From Gracilibacillus kekensis (GTDB taxonomy: Bacteria; Bacillota; Bacilli; Bacillales; Amphibacillaceae), in NCBI RefSeq assembly GCF_900143085.1, contig NZ_FRCZ01000003.1, positions 248,001 to 312,000 of the forward strand: a DNA stretch of 64,000 nt, given 5' to 3'. The notes under the pieces were generated by a model that was given only the letters and a program-made list of their open reading frames with translations, had not been told where the DNA came from and searched no databases. Shown here in pieces: positions 39,956-49,937 of this stretch. The position numbers and the translations under genes were made by a program. How positions within the stretch are numbered: the first letter of the stretch is position 1; every line of letters starts with the position of its first letter.

Positions 39956-40144
39956 GTGATCTGTCCGAATTGTCGCAGCAAGAATATTGGCACCATTGGT
40001 TCTCAGCAATACTATTGTTGGGATTGTTTTATTGAATTAACGGTACAAAATGATATCGTACACCTCCATGAAGTAGAAGCAGACGGTTCATTAAGTTCAT
40101 TAAATGACTTATTTTCAGATGAGGAAAGACGTGTGGAAAGATGA
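39956..40144 (+). CDS. Small zinc-ribbon protein
   Basis: A 62-residue protein with two CxxC knuckles (CPNCRSKNIGTIGSQQYYCWDC), typical of a zinc ribbon, and an acidic C-terminal tail. Function is unknown; such proteins often act as small adaptors or nucleic-acid binders. The GTG at 39956 is chosen because GTGAGGGA lies about 8 nt upstream; the frame extends to another GTG at 39941. The stop is 3 nt before the AI-2E permease gene, so the two are co-translated. Confidence 0.7.
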   Translation: MICPNCRSKNIGTIGSQQYYCWDCFIELTVQNDIVHLHEVEADGSLSSLNDLFSDEERRVER

Positions 40145-40147
40145 TAT

Positions 40148-41212
40148 ATGTTTAATCACTCAAAAATTCAAATAGCTCTAGGGCTAGTTATTCTTTGCCT
40201 TTCTGTCTTGTTTTTATATCTTATGTACATTCTTTTTCCTTTTTACAAGCATGTACTAATTGTTATGCTGCAAATTCTAGCACCTTTTTTAATTGCAGGT
40301 TTAATCGCTTATATTTTACATCCTATCGTTGAAAAAATACACGATTACCGCATACCAAGACCACTTGCCATTATTTTTATCTATCTTCTCTTTTTTGCGT
40401 TGGTCGGATATGGTATTTATGTATCTTTACCGATTTGGATTAAACAAGTTCAAGAATTAAGAGAAAATATTCCTCAATTCGTAGATTCTTATCGTAATTT
40501 TATTTATGATCTTTACCAACAGACTTCTTTTTTACCAGAAGAATTTCACAATAAATTAGATCAATTTTTCTCGAACATAGAAGAGACTCTTGGAGAACGA
40601 CTTAGCATAATTATTAAAAATATACCTATGCTATTTGATATTTTTGTTGTGTTAGCAGTGGTTCCAATATTAGCATTTTATTTTTTGAAAGATTATAAGT
40701 TATTACAAAAAGGAATATTAAAAATAATACCTGAAAAATATCAAAACTTTACCAAAAGATTGGCACATGACATGGAAAATAGCTTAGGACAATATATACG
40801 CGGTCAAATACTTGTTTGTTTTCTAGTTGGATTGGTCAGTTATTTTCTATTAAAGTGGATCGATATGAGATATGCGATTGTGTTAGCAACAATTATTGGA
40901 TTGACTAATTTTATACCGTATTTTGGTCCGATTATTGGAGCAATTCCAGCACTGTTGATTGCCTTCACGATTTCAACAGATATGATTATCTCTGTTTTTT
41001 TCGTTGTATTAGCCGTCCAATTGCTGGAAGGGAATTTACTGTCACCCTTTATAGTTGGTAAAAGTATTCATATTCATCCGGTGTATTTGATCCTTACTTT
41101 ATTTGTTGCTGCTAAACTCGCAGGAATTATCGGAATGATATTTGCGATTCCGTTGCTGGCAGTGGGAAAAGTAGCCATTCCATTAATTTATCAAACTGCT
41201 AAACGTTCGTAA
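40148..41212 (+). CDS. AI-2E transporter family membrane protein (YrrI-like)
   Basis: A 354-residue polytopic protein of PF01594, with about 8 spans. Conserved segments include APFLIAGLIAYILHPIVEKI, LAVVPILAFYFLKDYKLLQKGI, GQYIRGQILVCFLVGLVSYFLL, NFIPYFGPIIGAIPALLIA, and a C-terminal GIIGMIFAIPLLAV. Despite the family name most members are of unknown substrate; some act as Na+(Li+)/H+ antiporters in halophiles. Upstream of alaS, B. subtilis has yrrI of this family. It follows the zinc-ribbon gene. Confidence 0.85.
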   Translation: MFNHSKIQIALGLVILCLSVLFLYLMYILFPFYKHVLIVMLQILAPFLIAGLIAYILHPIVEKIHDYRIPRPLAIIFIYLLFFALVGYGIYVSLPIWIKQVQELRENIPQFVDSYRNFIYDLYQQTSFLPEEFHNKLDQFFSNIEETLGERLSIIIKNIPMLFDIFVVLAVVPILAFYFLKDYKLLQKGILKIIPEKYQNFTKRLAHDMENSLGQYIRGQILVCFLVGLVSYFLLKWIDMRYAIVLATIIGLTNFIPYFGPIIGAIPALLIAFTISTDMIISVFFVVLAVQLLEGNLLSPFIVGKSIHIHPVYLILTLFVAAKLAGIIGMIFAIPLLAVGKVAIPLIYQTAKRS

Positions 41213-41249
41213 TCTGGCTATTTAATATTGTATTACCAAGCAAAAGCAA

Positions 41250-41278
41250 TTGACAGATAACCAAAACTTTTCTATAAT
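41250..41278 (+). promoter_or_regulatory. Consensus sigma-A promoter of alaS
   Basis: A perfect TTGACA and perfect TATAAT with 17-nt spacing, about 300 bp before alaS, ahead of its T-box leader. Confidence 0.92.
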
Positions 41279-41289
41279 ATGCTAGCGAA

Positions 41290-41532
41290 GTCAATAAATA
41301 AAACGTTGAAAAACTCTAGTACTTGACCATCATTTGTAAGAGAGGAATTTCCTTAGGCTGAAAGAGATTCCAAATGCTCTGTTCTAGGAAGCTAGTTTGA
41401 AGTGCAGCTAATCCCTGCCGTATACCTGCGTTACAGGTGCTAAGGTGACAGTCTATTATGGCTGTAATTAGGGTGGTACCGCGGAAATAACTCTCGTCCC
41501 TGCTAGTATGTAGCAGGGATGGGAGTTTTTTG
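41290..41532 (+). promoter_or_regulatory. T-box leader of alaS
   Basis: The canonical T-box AGGGTGGTACCGCGG is at 41470-41484, followed by terminator stem CTCTCGTCCCTGCTA / TAGCAGGGATGGGAG and T-run (41491-41532). The Stem I region has GAGAGGAATTTCC...GGCTGAAAG. Candidate alanine specifiers are GCA (41404-41406) or GCT (41407-41409). Uncharged tRNA-Ala would favour antitermination and alaS expression. Confidence 0.93.
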
Positions 41533-41580
41533 CTATATGTTAAACGAAAATGACCTAATTAAAAATGGAGGCGATAGATA

Positions 41581-44217
41581 ATGAAAAGCTTAACATCTGC
41601 TCAGGTTAGACAAATGTTTTTAGATTTTTTTAAAGAAAAAAAACACGGCGTAGAACCGAGTGCATCATTAGTACCAAAAGATGATCCGACATTATTATGG
41701 ATTAATAGTGGTGTGGCGACATTAAAAAAATACTTTGATGGTCGTGTTGTTCCAGAAAATCCACGTATTACAAATGCCCAAAAATCGATTCGTACCAACG
41801 ATATTACTAACGTTGGATATACAGCAAGACACCATACATTCTTCGAAATGCTTGGGAACTTTTCGATCGGTGATTACTTCAAAGAAGAAGCGATTGATTT
41901 TGCTTGGGAGTTTCTAACCGGAGATAAATGGATCGGGTTTGATCAAGAAAAATTGTCGGTAACCGTGCATCCAGAAGACGAAGAAGCATACGTACTGTGG
42001 CGTGATAAAATTGGTCTTCCCGAAGAACGTATCATTCGCCTTGAAGAAAACTTCTGGGATATCGGCGAAGGACCAAGTGGACCTAATACGGAAATTTTCT
42101 ATGATCGTGGAGAATCTTATGGAAAGGATGAAAGTGATCCTGAACTATATCCTGGTGGTGAAAATGAACGCTATTTAGAGATTTGGAATCTTGTATTTTC
42201 TCAATTTAATCATAATCCAGATGATACGTATACGCCACTACCGAAAAAGAATATTGATACGGGTATGGGGTTAGAGCGATTAGTTAGTGTAATTCAAGAT
42301 ACAAAAACAAACTTTGAAACAGACTTATTTTTACCAATCATCAAAGAAACAGAAGCATTAGCGAATACCAAATACAATGCCAGTGAAGAAACCGATGTTG
42401 CCTTTAAAGTAATTGCAGACCATATACGTACTGTGACTTTTGCAGTCAGCGATGGCGCTCTACCTTCAAACGAGGGGCGTGGTTATGTATTACGTCGTCT
42501 TTTACGCCGAGCGGTAAGGTACGCTAAGCAAATTGGAATCGAAAAAGCATTTATGTACCAGCTTGTACCAACAGTTGGGACAATAATGGAAGCTTTCTAC
42601 CCAGAAGTAAAAGATAAGAAAGATTTTATTAAAAATGTTATTAAAACTGAAGAAGACAGATTCCATGAAACATTACAAGAAGGCCTTCAAATCCTGAATA
42701 CGATTATTAAAGAAGAAAAATCTAAAGGGAATAAATTATTTCCTGGTAAGGAAGTCTTCCGTCTTTATGACACATACGGTTTCCCTAAAGAACTTACGGA
42801 AGAGTATGTGGATGAAGCAGGTTTTACAATCGATGAAGCAGGCTTTGAAAAAGAAATGGATAAACAACGTGATAGAGCGCGTAACGCCCGTCAAAAGGTA
42901 GACTCGATGCAGATCCAGGATAGTGTTTTAAGTGATATTAATGTGGAAAGTACTTTTGTTGGTTACGACTATTTGCAAACAGAAACAACGGTATTGGAAC
43001 TTGTTGTTGAAAAGGAACGTGCTGAAACAGTGTCATCAGGTAATGAAGCCTATGTTATTCTAGCAGAAACCCCTTTTTATGCAGAGAGTGGTGGTCAAAT
43101 TGCTGACAAAGGTACGATAACATTTGATAATGGTAAAGCGGAAGTGCAAGATGTTCAGAAAGCACCAAACGGGCAGAATCTGCACCGTATTCTTGTTCAA
43201 GAAGGGAATCTTTCCATAGGACAAGCAGTAAAAGCAGAAGTGGACCAAACATCACGTCAATATATTATTAAAAATCACACGGCTACACATCTTCTGCACC
43301 AAGCTCTTAAAGATGTGCTAGGAGAACATGTCAATCAAGCAGGTTCGTTAGTCGCAGGTGAACGCCTCCGTTTTGACTTTTCCCATTTCGGAGCTGTGAC
43401 TGAGCAAGAAATCGTTGAAATCGAACAAAAAGTCAATGAAAATATTTGGGCATCTATTCCCGTTACGATAAGTAATAAATCGATACAGGAAGCTAAAGAT
43501 ATGGGTGCAATGGCCTTGTTTGGTGAGAAATATGGAGACATTGTTCGAGTGGTGGAAATTGGTGAATACAGTATCGAATTATGTGGTGGTTGTCATGTGC
43601 AAAATTCAGCAGAAATTGGTCTGTTTAAAATTGTTTCAGAATCAGGAATCGGTGCTGGAACGCGAAGAATAGAAGCTGTCACAGCTAAAGGTGCCTATCA
43701 ATATGTCAATGGTAAGCATCAGTTGTTACAAACAGCAGCTACACAATTAAAAACGAAAGAAGAACAAGTACCAGAACGATTAGGTCATGTCTTTAAAGAT
43801 ATGAAAGAACAACAACGTCAAATAGAATCCTTACAAGCAAAACTTTCTCAATTGGAAGCTTCTTCGATTTTGGATGAGGCAAAAGAAATTAAGGGCATAC
43901 ATGTATTAGCTCAAAAAGTAGATGTGACAGACATGAATCAATTACGTCAAATGGTAGATGATATGAAGCAAAAGCTAGAATCAGGTATTATTTTACTTGC
44001 TTCCGTTAATAATGACAAAGTACAGTTAGCATCTGGAGTAACGAAAGATTTAGTTAACAAAGGCTATCATGCTGGAAACTTAATTAAAGAAACTGCCAAA
44101 ATTTGTGGTGGTGGCGGTGGGGGCCGTCCGGATATGGCCCAAGCTGGTGGAAAAGATGCTAGCAAATTGCCGGAAGCTCTTGCGTTTGTAGAAAAATATG
44201 CTCAGGAACTACAATAA
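41581..44217 (+). CDS. alaS: Alanyl-tRNA synthetase
   Basis: An 878-residue class II synthetase. The aminoacylation core has [33 protein letters not shown] and [19 protein letters not shown]. The editing domain has [16 protein letters not shown] and the zinc-site [15 protein letters not shown]. The C-Ala/DHHA1 region ends with [18 protein letters not shown]. Length is typical. GGAGGCGATAG precedes the ATG. It is regulated by the T-box leader. ireB, ruvX and yrzB follow, the conserved order. Confidence 0.98.
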   Translation: MKSLTSAQVRQMFLDFFKEKKHGVEPSASLVPKDDPTLLWINSGVATLKKYFDGRVVPENPRITNAQKSIRTNDITNVGYTARHHTFFEMLGNFSIGDYFKEEAIDFAWEFLTGDKWIGFDQEKLSVTVHPEDEEAYVLWRDKIGLPEERIIRLEENFWDIGEGPSGPNTEIFYDRGESYGKDESDPELYPGGENERYLEIWNLVFSQFNHNPDDTYTPLPKKNIDTGMGLERLVSVIQDTKTNFETDLFLPIIKETEALANTKYNASEETDVAFKVIADHIRTVTFAVSDGALPSNEGRGYVLRRLLRRAVRYAKQIGIEKAFMYQLVPTVGTIMEAFYPEVKDKKDFIKNVIKTEEDRFHETLQEGLQILNTIIKEEKSKGNKLFPGKEVFRLYDTYGFPKELTEEYVDEAGFTIDEAGFEKEMDKQRDRARNARQKVDSMQIQDSVLSDINVESTFVGYDYLQTETTVLELVVEKERAETVSSGNEAYVILAETPFYAESGGQIADKGTITFDNGKAEVQDVQKAPNGQNLHRILVQEGNLSIGQAVKAEVDQTSRQYIIKNHTATHLLHQALKDVLGEHVNQAGSLVAGERLRFDFSHFGAVTEQEIVEIEQKVNENIWASIPVTISNKSIQEAKDMGAMALFGEKYGDIVRVVEIGEYSIELCGGCHVQNSAEIGLFKIVSESGIGAGTRRIEAVTAKGAYQYVNGKHQLLQTAATQLKTKEEQVPERLGHVFKDMKEQQRQIESLQAKLSQLEASSILDEAKEIKGIHVLAQKVDVTDMNQLRQMVDDMKQKLESGIILLASVNNDKVQLASGVTKDLVNKGYHAGNLIKETAKICGGGGGGRPDMAQAGGKDASKLPEALAFVEKYAQELQ

Positions 44218-44307
44218 TTTTGGTAATTTTTACGAATAACAGGTATAATAAATAGATACAAACACTAATCAATACAAGTGATGTAATCTAAATTTGGGGG
44301 TGCTTCC

Positions 44308-44571
44308 ATGGATGGAATGGACAAGACAATGAAATTTGATTTTTCAGAAGAGCCCATCGAGCAAAACGTCGAAGAAGTATTACTATTAGTGTATAACGCG
44401 CTTGAGGAAAAAGGCTATCACCCAATTAATCAAATTGTAGGATATTTATTATCTGGTGACCCTGCATATATTCCAAGACATAAGGACGCACGAAATTTAA
44501 TGAGGAGAATAGAGCGTGATGAGATAATTGAAGAATTAGTCAAATATTACATCAGCGCCAATCATAAGTAA
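44308..44571 (+). CDS. IreB-family regulatory phosphoprotein (YrzL, DUF965)
   Basis: An 87-residue protein with the invariant [36 protein letters not shown]-type core (here HPINQ...). In Enterococcus IreB is phosphorylated on N-terminal threonines by the PASTA kinase IreK and influences cephalosporin tolerance; a threonine is present in DKTMKF here. GGGGGTG lies 7 nt before the ATG. The stop codon overlaps the ruvX start (TAATG), so the two are coupled. Confidence 0.93.
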   Translation: MDGMDKTMKFDFSEEPIEQNVEEVLLLVYNALEEKGYHPINQIVGYLLSGDPAYIPRHKDARNLMRRIERDEIIEELVKYYISANHK

Positions 44572-44990
44572 TGACAAAAGTATTAGGATTAGATGTAGGA
44601 TCCAAAACGATTGGTGTTGCGATTAGTGATGCTTTAGGTTGGACGGCACAAGGATTAACCACCATTTATTGGCAAGAACCAGAGTACAAATCGATAGAGG
44701 ATACGTTTAAACAGTTAATAGATGAACATACTATAGAAAAAGTAGTACTGGGATTACCAAAGAATATGAATGGATCGATTGGTTTTAGAGGTGAAGCTTC
44801 TCAAGATTTCGCTAAATTTTTAGAGGATACGTTTTCTTTAGATGTCGTACTGTGGGATGAACGTCTTACAACAATGGCTGCAGAAAAAGTATTGTTGGAA
44901 GCTGATATGAGTCGATCGAAGCGAAAAAAAGTAATCGATAAGATGGCAGCTGTGATGATTTTACAGGGCTATTTAGATAGTCAATCATAA
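44571..44990 (+). CDS. ruvX: RuvX/YqgF-type Holliday junction resolvase (YrrK)
   Basis: A 139-residue RNase-H-fold nuclease of the YqgF family. The acidic site is seen in [17 protein letters not shown] (first Asp), [16 protein letters not shown] and the C-terminal [13 protein letters not shown] and [13 protein letters not shown]. Members act in pre-16S rRNA 5' maturation and have been proposed as resolvases. It begins on the last base of ireB's stop. yrzB follows after 13 nt. Confidence 0.95.
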   Translation: MTKVLGLDVGSKTIGVAISDALGWTAQGLTTIYWQEPEYKSIEDTFKQLIDEHTIEKVVLGLPKNMNGSIGFRGEASQDFAKFLEDTFSLDVVLWDERLTTMAAEKVLLEADMSRSKRKKVIDKMAAVMILQGYLDSQS

Positions 44991-45003
44991 GGAGGGTTAT
45001 ATA

Positions 45004-45291
45004 ATGGCACTAGAAGAAAAAGAACGGATTATCATTCCGGACGAAAATGGGGAAGAACACCTATTTGAAGTGCTGTTTACATTTGATGTAGATGAAACAG
45101 AGCAGTCTTACGTAGCAGTTGTACCTGCTGAACAAAAAGAGGATGAAGAAGTTGAAGTATTTGCGTTCAGGTACGAAGAAAAGGAAAATGATGACGACTT
45201 AGCCCTTTTCCAAATCGAATCTGATGATGAATGGGATATGGTCGAAGAAGTACTAAACACCGTAGCAGATAACGACGATTTAGCTGAATAA
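45004..45291 (+). CDS. DUF1292 protein (YrzB)
   Basis: A 95-residue, very acidic protein with the DUF1292 pattern: IIIPDENGEEHLFEVLFTFDVDETEQSYVAVVP and FRYEEKENDDDLALFQIESDDEWDMVEEVL. Function is unknown, though the ireB-ruvX-yrzB order is deeply conserved in Firmicutes. AAGGAGG lies 10 nt upstream. A terminator follows at once. Confidence 0.92.
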   Translation: MALEEKERIIIPDENGEEHLFEVLFTFDVDETEQSYVAVVPAEQKEDEEVEVFAFRYEEKENDDDLALFQIESDDEWDMVEEVLNTVADNDDLAE

Positions 45292-45295
45292 ACAC

Positions 45296-45331
45296 CAAAA
45301 GCTGACTAGGATTACCTAGTCAGCTTTTTCA
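45296..45331 (+). terminator. Terminator of alaS-ireB-ruvX-yrzB
   Basis: AAAAGCTGACTAGG / CCTAGTCAGCTTTTT stem with a 4-nt loop. Confidence 0.93.
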
Positions 45332-45374
45332 TATAAATCAAGAAACAACTAGTTGAACCAAAGTAGGATATACT

Positions 45375-45897
45375 ACACAACTTTGGTGGTAATTATGAAA
45401 TGATTTGTGTGTGTAAAAACAGCTCCGGCTTGCCCACTTCCCATTCCATGGGCTTTTCCCTTCAGCTAACTTTTCCAAGCAAAAACCGCATGGAAAAGTG
45501 GATCTTCAGGGAAAAGTGTCCCATAGGAGTGGAAGTGGCCGCCTACGCTGAATGAAACTCTACAAATATTGCAAATGTTAGCATTTTGGATTGTTACAAA
45601 TATGAACATTTTTGTTAATTATGATAAGTAATCTAAAGACAAATGCATAGATGATATGGAATAACGCCAATATGATTATTCTTTCTTTAGTTGTAGAGCA
45701 TTAAAAAGCGCAGGCGTCGGCTTCCACTCCTGCGGGAAGTTTTTATCCGAAGATCCGCTTTGGTAAGTGGACTTTGCTTACCAAAGTTAGCTGAGGAGAA
45801 AAACCCGCGGAAAGGGAAGCGGACAAGCCGGAGAGATTGCAAAGCACATATAATATCTCATAATTACTACAAAAATAGTGTCGTATTGTCCTTTTTC
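45375..45897. repeat. Composite inverted element E6 (type II), uninterrupted
   Basis: Unit F is at 45422-45549 (E4-type stem, loop AAAAACC). Unit R is at 45707-45834 with the divergent apical stem CTTTGGTAAGT / GCTTACCAAAG and loop GGACTTT. This stem differs at several base pairs from the other R units yet remains fully paired. The spacer is that of E4/E5/E7. The right end TCATAATTACTACA with AGTGTCG matches E7. It lies upstream of mltG. Confidence 0.87.
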
Positions 45898-46033
45898 TAT
45901 GAGACTAATAAAGTCGGTTTTTGGTGTTTGTTTACGTGCTAGTATTGAAGTGTGTATTACAAAAGCGTTTGTCGTCTGGTTTCCCTTTTTTATATTTTAT
46001 AGTATAATATACCGGGTGAGAGGGGGAAGTCTT

Positions 46034-47185
46034 ATGAGCGACGATAAAAAAGACCAAAATGAAAAGTCGAAACCAAAACTTACATATAAAGAAATATCAC
46101 AAGAGAGAGCGAAAGAAGCTAGTATTGCCAGAAAAATTATTATACTTGTCTTATTTTTGTTGACAGCATTAATTATCTTTGGGGGTTACACGGGCTATAA
46201 TTATGTTAAAAAAGGTGTATCTCCAGTTGATCCCAATAGTGAAGAAACGATTGATGTGACAATTCCCTTAGGATCGAGTAGCTCAGACATCGCGAATATA
46301 TTAGAAGATAATGGTGTTATCAATAACAGTTTAATTTATCGATTCTATGTAAAATTCAACAATATTTCCAATTTTCAAGCCGGAGACTACGCTTTGTCGC
46401 CGTCAATGACTTTAGCGGAAATTACTTCAGAATTGGAAACAGGATCTATTCAAGAAGAACCAGAATTAAGAGTAACAATTCCAGAAGGGCGCAATATAAA
46501 CGAAATAGCGACCTTATACCAAGAAAACGCTGGTGTAGATAAGGAAGAGTTTTTAGAAAAAATGCAAGATACTAGCTATATCAAAGAGCTAATTAGTGAG
46601 TATCCAAATATTCTATCTGAATCTATATTACATGATGATATCATTTACCCTTTAGAAGGTTATCTGTTTCCTGCTACGTACGAATTTTATGAAGAGGAGC
46701 CTACAATAGATCAAATTGTGACACAAATGTTGAATAAAACAAACAATGTGATTGTTGCGTATTTTGATCAGGTGGATGCCTTAGACTTTACTATTCATGA
46801 AATTATGACCTTTGCTTCTCTTGTGGAAGAAGAAGCTCCGTCAGCTGATGATCGAAAGTTAATTGCTGGAGTGTTTTACAATCGAATGGATCAGGGTATG
46901 ATGTTACAGACGGATCCAACAGTAATCTATGCTCACGGTGAACATATTTCTCGTTTAACGTACGATCATTACGAGATTGATTCGCCATACAATACGTATC
47001 AGGTAGAGGGATTGCCAGTAGGACCAATATCCAATTTCGGTGAAAGTTCATTAACAGCAATATTTAAGCCAAACAGAAGCGATAATTACTTGTATTTCTT
47101 AGCAGATTCTGAAGGAAATGTTTATTACTCGAGATCTTATGATGAGCATCAAGAATTAGAAGATCAGTATATTCATAATCAATAG
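46034..47185 (+). CDS. mltG: Endolytic murein transglycosylase MltG (YceG/YrrL)
   Basis: A 383-residue membrane-anchored enzyme that cleaves nascent peptidoglycan strands. A cytoplasmic N-terminus and one span (KIIILVLFLLTALIIFGGYTGY, about 35-56) precede a LysM-like domain and the YceG catalytic fold. Catalytic-region motifs are ASLVEEEAPSADDRKLIAGVFYNRMDQGMMLQTDPTVIYA and VEGLPVGPISNFGESSLTAIF; the catalytic Glu is in LVEEEA. The start at ATG 46034 follows GAGAGGGGGAAG; the frame's extension to 45878 runs into element E6. A TATAAT lies at 46003. Confidence 0.95.
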   Translation: MSDDKKDQNEKSKPKLTYKEISQERAKEASIARKIIILVLFLLTALIIFGGYTGYNYVKKGVSPVDPNSEETIDVTIPLGSSSSDIANILEDNGVINNSLIYRFYVKFNNISNFQAGDYALSPSMTLAEITSELETGSIQEEPELRVTIPEGRNINEIATLYQENAGVDKEEFLEKMQDTSYIKELISEYPNILSESILHDDIIYPLEGYLFPATYEFYEEEPTIDQIVTQMLNKTNNVIVAYFDQVDALDFTIHEIMTFASLVEEEAPSADDRKLIAGVFYNRMDQGMMLQTDPTVIYAHGEHISRLTYDHYEIDSPYNTYQVEGLPVGPISNFGESSLTAIFKPNRSDNYLYFLADSEGNVYYSRSYDEHQELEDQYIHNQ

Positions 47186-47191
47186 TGTAGT

Positions 47192-47224
47192 GGAAAAGCA
47201 GGGGAGAAACTATCCCTGCTTTTG
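47192..47224 (+). terminator. mltG terminator
   Basis: AAAAGCAGGG / CCCTGCTTTT stem with a 10-nt loop. Confidence 0.8.
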
Positions 47225-47312
47225 CCCTGTTTATCAGGTGAAACTGTTCGTATTGCATACACTAATCTACTAGTACTAACTATGAATGGTTATGTGGGTA
47301 CTTGAATGTGTC

Positions 47313-47375
47313 CTTCCTGATGAGTTTCGTAAACAAATAATTTATAACCACCATTGACTGAAGTCTTATTTTATA
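47313..47375. repeat. Solo copy of repeat family B next to trmR
   Basis: CCTGATGAGTTTCGTAAACA and CCATTGACTGAAGTCTTATT match the repeat B sequences nested in E4 and E5. It ends directly against the AGAAGGG ribosome site of trmR. Confidence 0.65.
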
Positions 47376-47392
47376 GAAGGGAATGTTCATGT

Positions 47393-48037
47393 TTGATCGA
47401 AGAGAATATACTACATTACCTTGATCAAATTACACCATCATCAGATGATTGGGTAAATAAAATAGAAGCAGAAGCAGAAGAAAACCATGTTCCAATTATG
47501 GACAAGCAAGGGATTTTACTACTGCAACAACTTATCCGTCTCCATCAACCAGACAAAATACTTGAAATCGGTACTGCAATCGGGTACTCTGCTTTAAGAA
47601 TGTTAGAAGCAAAGCCAGAAGCACAAATTGTCTCAGTTGAACGAGATAACGAAATGTATCAAAGGGCAATTCATAATATCCATAATCAAAATAAACAAGG
47701 ACATATAGATGTGATTTTAGGGGATGCTTTAGAAGTAGAAGATTTGATCCATGATAAAGGTCCATATGATCTAATATTTATTGATGCTGCCAAAGGACAA
47801 TATCGCCACTTTTTTGAAAAGTACCAATCTACTTTAACAGATAGTGGTTGTGTTGTGACTGACAATGTACTGTTCAGAGGGTTGGTTGTCCATCCGAGTG
47901 ATGCTCCTAAACGGTTACAAAATTTAACGGCTAAAATTGATCAATATAATCAATGGTTAATCGAACATCCAGATTATCACACCACGATATTACCAGTTGG
48001 TGACGGCGTGGCAATTAGTTTGAAAAAGAAAAAGTAG
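47393..48037 (+). CDS. trmR: tRNA 5-hydroxyuridine methyltransferase TrmR (YrrM)
   Basis: A 214-residue class I SAM-dependent O-methyltransferase (family 3) that makes 5-methoxyuridine at tRNA position 34. It has NHVPIMDKQGILLLQQLIRLHQPDKILEIGTAIGYSALRML (SAM motif I), VSVERDNEMYQRA, GPYDLIFIDAAKGQYRHFFE and VVTDNVLFRG. TTG 47393 is taken as the start, with AGAAGGG 11 nt upstream; the ATG at 47354 lies inside a repeat B copy. In B. subtilis trmR is followed by yrrN-yrrO (trhP, which make the hydroxyl substrate); here udk follows directly after 12 nt. Confidence 0.9.
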   Translation: MIEENILHYLDQITPSSDDWVNKIEAEAEENHVPIMDKQGILLLQQLIRLHQPDKILEIGTAIGYSALRMLEAKPEAQIVSVERDNEMYQRAIHNIHNQNKQGHIDVILGDALEVEDLIHDKGPYDLIFIDAAKGQYRHFFEKYQSTLTDSGCVVTDNVLFRGLVVHPSDAPKRLQNLTAKIDQYNQWLIEHPDYHTTILPVGDGVAISLKKKK

Positions 48038-48049
48038 AGGTGCGCAATC

Positions 48050-48679
48050 ATGAGTAAGAAAAAACCCATAATTATTGGAGTTGCAGGTGGTTCCGGTTCA
48101 GGTAAAACATCGGTTACAAAGGCGATTCAAAATCGTTTCGTCAATCAATCTGTATTGGTAATTGAACAAGATTATTATTATAAAGATCAGTCCGAAATAC
48201 CAATGGAAGAACGATTACAAACGAATTACGATCATCCGTTAGCTTTTGATAATGATCTATTAATTGATCACATCCAACAGTTATTAGATCATCAGACCGT
48301 TGATAAGCCTGTTTACGACTATACGAAGCATACACGCTCTGATCAAGTTATTCCAATCGAACCAAAGGATGTTATTATCATTGAAGGGATACTAATTTTA
48401 GATGATCCTCGCTTAATGGAATTAATGGACATTAAGGTTTTTGTCGATACAGATGCAGATTTACGTATTATTCGCCGGTTATTAAGGGATATTAATGAGC
48501 GTAGTCGTTCCATCGATTCTGTAATTAACCAGTATATACAGACAGTACGTCCTGCACACTTGCAGTTTATTGAACCATCGAAACGATATGCAGATGTAAT
48601 TATTCCAGAAGGCGGACAAAATATGGTTGCAATTGATTTATTAGCAACAAAAATCGAAAAGGTACTTGAACGGGAGTAA
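48050..48679 (+). CDS. udk: Uridine kinase
   Basis: A 209-residue pyrimidine-salvage kinase that phosphorylates uridine and cytidine. It has P-loop [13 protein letters not shown] near 11-23, the [27 protein letters not shown] substrate region, [13 protein letters not shown], and [17 protein letters not shown]. Length is normal. It is co-transcribed with trmR. No strong terminator is evident after it. Confidence 0.96.
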   Translation: MSKKKPIIIGVAGGSGSGKTSVTKAIQNRFVNQSVLVIEQDYYYKDQSEIPMEERLQTNYDHPLAFDNDLLIDHIQQLLDHQTVDKPVYDYTKHTRSDQVIPIEPKDVIIIEGILILDDPRLMELMDIKVFVDTDADLRIIRRLLRDINERSRSIDSVINQYIQTVRPAHLQFIEPSKRYADVIIPEGGQNMVAIDLLATKIEKVLERE

Positions 48680-48756
48680 AGTGATTATTAGAACAGAGTC
48701 AAGATTCTTATCACGATGAAATTAACTTGTGATCCTCTTACCGAAAAGATTCGAAG

Positions 48757-48832
48757 GTACAGCCTGATAAATTTTGGCATCAATCAGAGGCTGATCTAAC
48801 CTTTCAGTGATGGAAGGCTCACATTATCATTA
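48757..48832. repeat. Solo, diverged copy of repeat family B between udk and greA
   Basis: CCTGATAAATTTTGGCATCA, ATCAGAGG and CAGTGATGGAAGGCTCAC follow the same order as repeat B in E4. The gap 48680-49031 contains nothing else I can name apart from AT-rich greA upstream sequence. Confidence 0.5.
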
Positions 48833-49031
48833 CTATTCATTTGCCAAAATACTACAAAGAAAACTATTGAAAAAAAAGTGAAAATCTGAGATAGTAGTGT
48901 TTAGTAAATATTAAAGCAGTTACATAAGGGTATATGCTAATTTTCAGTGCTATTTAAATATAACAAATCATACAATGAAAATAATATTTCGAACACTGTT
49001 TATTAGCAATAGATAGAAGGAGTGTAGGATA

Positions 49032-49508
49032 ATGCCAGAAGAAAAAGAATTTTACATGACAGAAGAAGGCTTACAAAAATTAGAAAATGAGTTAGAATAT
49101 CTTAAGATTGAAAGAAGACAAGAGGTAGTAGAGCGAATCAAAATTGCAAGAGATTTCGGGGATCTATCGGAAAACTCTGAATATGATGCAGCAAAAGATG
49201 AGCAAGCATTTGTTGAATCTCGTATTGTACAAGTCGAAAATATGATTCGTAATGCGGTTATCATTCAAGATGAAAATGTAAGTCCAGATATTGTTTCATT
49301 AGGTAGAACGATTACATTTCAGGAATTACCAGATGGTGAAGAAGAAAGTTATACAATTGTTGGTAGTGCGGAAGCAGATCCATTTGAAGGCAAGATCTCC
49401 AACGATTCACCAATTGCAAAAAGCTTATTAGGTCATTCGATCGGTGAAGAAGTTGTAGTACCGACTCCAGCTGGTGAAATGAACGTAAAAATTATTAATG
49501 TAGAGTAA
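49032..49508 (+). CDS. greA: Transcription elongation factor GreA
   Basis: A 158-residue factor that stimulates RNA polymerase to cleave backtracked transcripts. The N-terminal coiled coil ([56 protein letters not shown]) carries the acidic tip in [13 protein letters not shown], followed by a C-terminal FKBP-like domain ([35 protein letters not shown]). AAGGAGTG precedes the ATG. A terminator follows. Confidence 0.98.
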   Translation: MPEEKEFYMTEEGLQKLENELEYLKIERRQEVVERIKIARDFGDLSENSEYDAAKDEQAFVESRIVQVENMIRNAVIIQDENVSPDIVSLGRTITFQELPDGEEESYTIVGSAEADPFEGKISNDSPIAKSLLGHSIGEEVVVPTPAGEMNVKIINVE

Positions 49509-49511
49509 TAC

Positions 49512-49543
49512 AAATGGATGTCTTTAATAAAGACATCCATTTT
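49512..49543. terminator. Terminator between greA and the KTSC-like gene
   Basis: AAATGGATGTCTTT / AAAGACATCCATTTT with a 3-nt loop; it can serve the convergent gene as well. Confidence 0.9.
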
Positions 49544-49544
49544 G

Positions 49545-49769
49545 CTAATTATGTTGAAATAAGAAAGGTTTTAGCTTACGCTCAATAAAATAATCTTTGT
49601 TTTTCTCTAAGATAAATTGAAAGACGAGATTTTCTGGAACAGCATTGAATTGTAACGTAGTGTCATCAAGAAAATGAATAAATAAGAGCTGTTTTTCCTT
49701 ATCATAGCTTATAGATTCAAACGTAGTAAGTTGCCATAGTTTGCGATCAAACGTAGTGGTTCTCAACAT
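49545..49769 (-). CDS. Small KTSC-like domain protein
   Basis: A 74-residue protein, LRTTTFDRKLWQLTTFESISYDKEKQLLFIHFLDDTTLQFNAVPENLVFQFILEKNKDYFIERKL. The pattern of a two-strand meander followed by VPENLVFQFILEKNKDYF resembles the KTSC domain, but the family's lysine-tRNA-synthetase-like KTSC residues are not clear. Function unknown. Start at ATG 49769 with AAGGAG 8 nt upstream. It is convergent with greA and divergent from yrrS. Confidence 0.6.
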   Translation of the reverse strand: MLRTTTFDRKLWQLTTFESISYDKEKQLLFIHFLDDTTLQFNAVPENLVFQFILEKNKDYFIERKLKPFLFQHN

Positions 49770-49937
49770 ATCACACGCTCCTTGCATTTTCTTTCATTTA
49801 TTATATTCCATATATATGGACAAACTCCTGCACGTATGACAAAAATAGAAAAAAATCGATCAATTTTCCTAAAAAGTTAGTTGCTTGTAGTGAAAAAAAT
49901 TGTTTTTTAGTATAATGACGATTGGGAGGGTGGAACA

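Noticed and set aside
45760-45942. A 60-codon frame and the 52-codon upstream extension of mltG
   Set aside because: Both begin in or near element E6. The ribosome site and homology place the mltG start at 46034.
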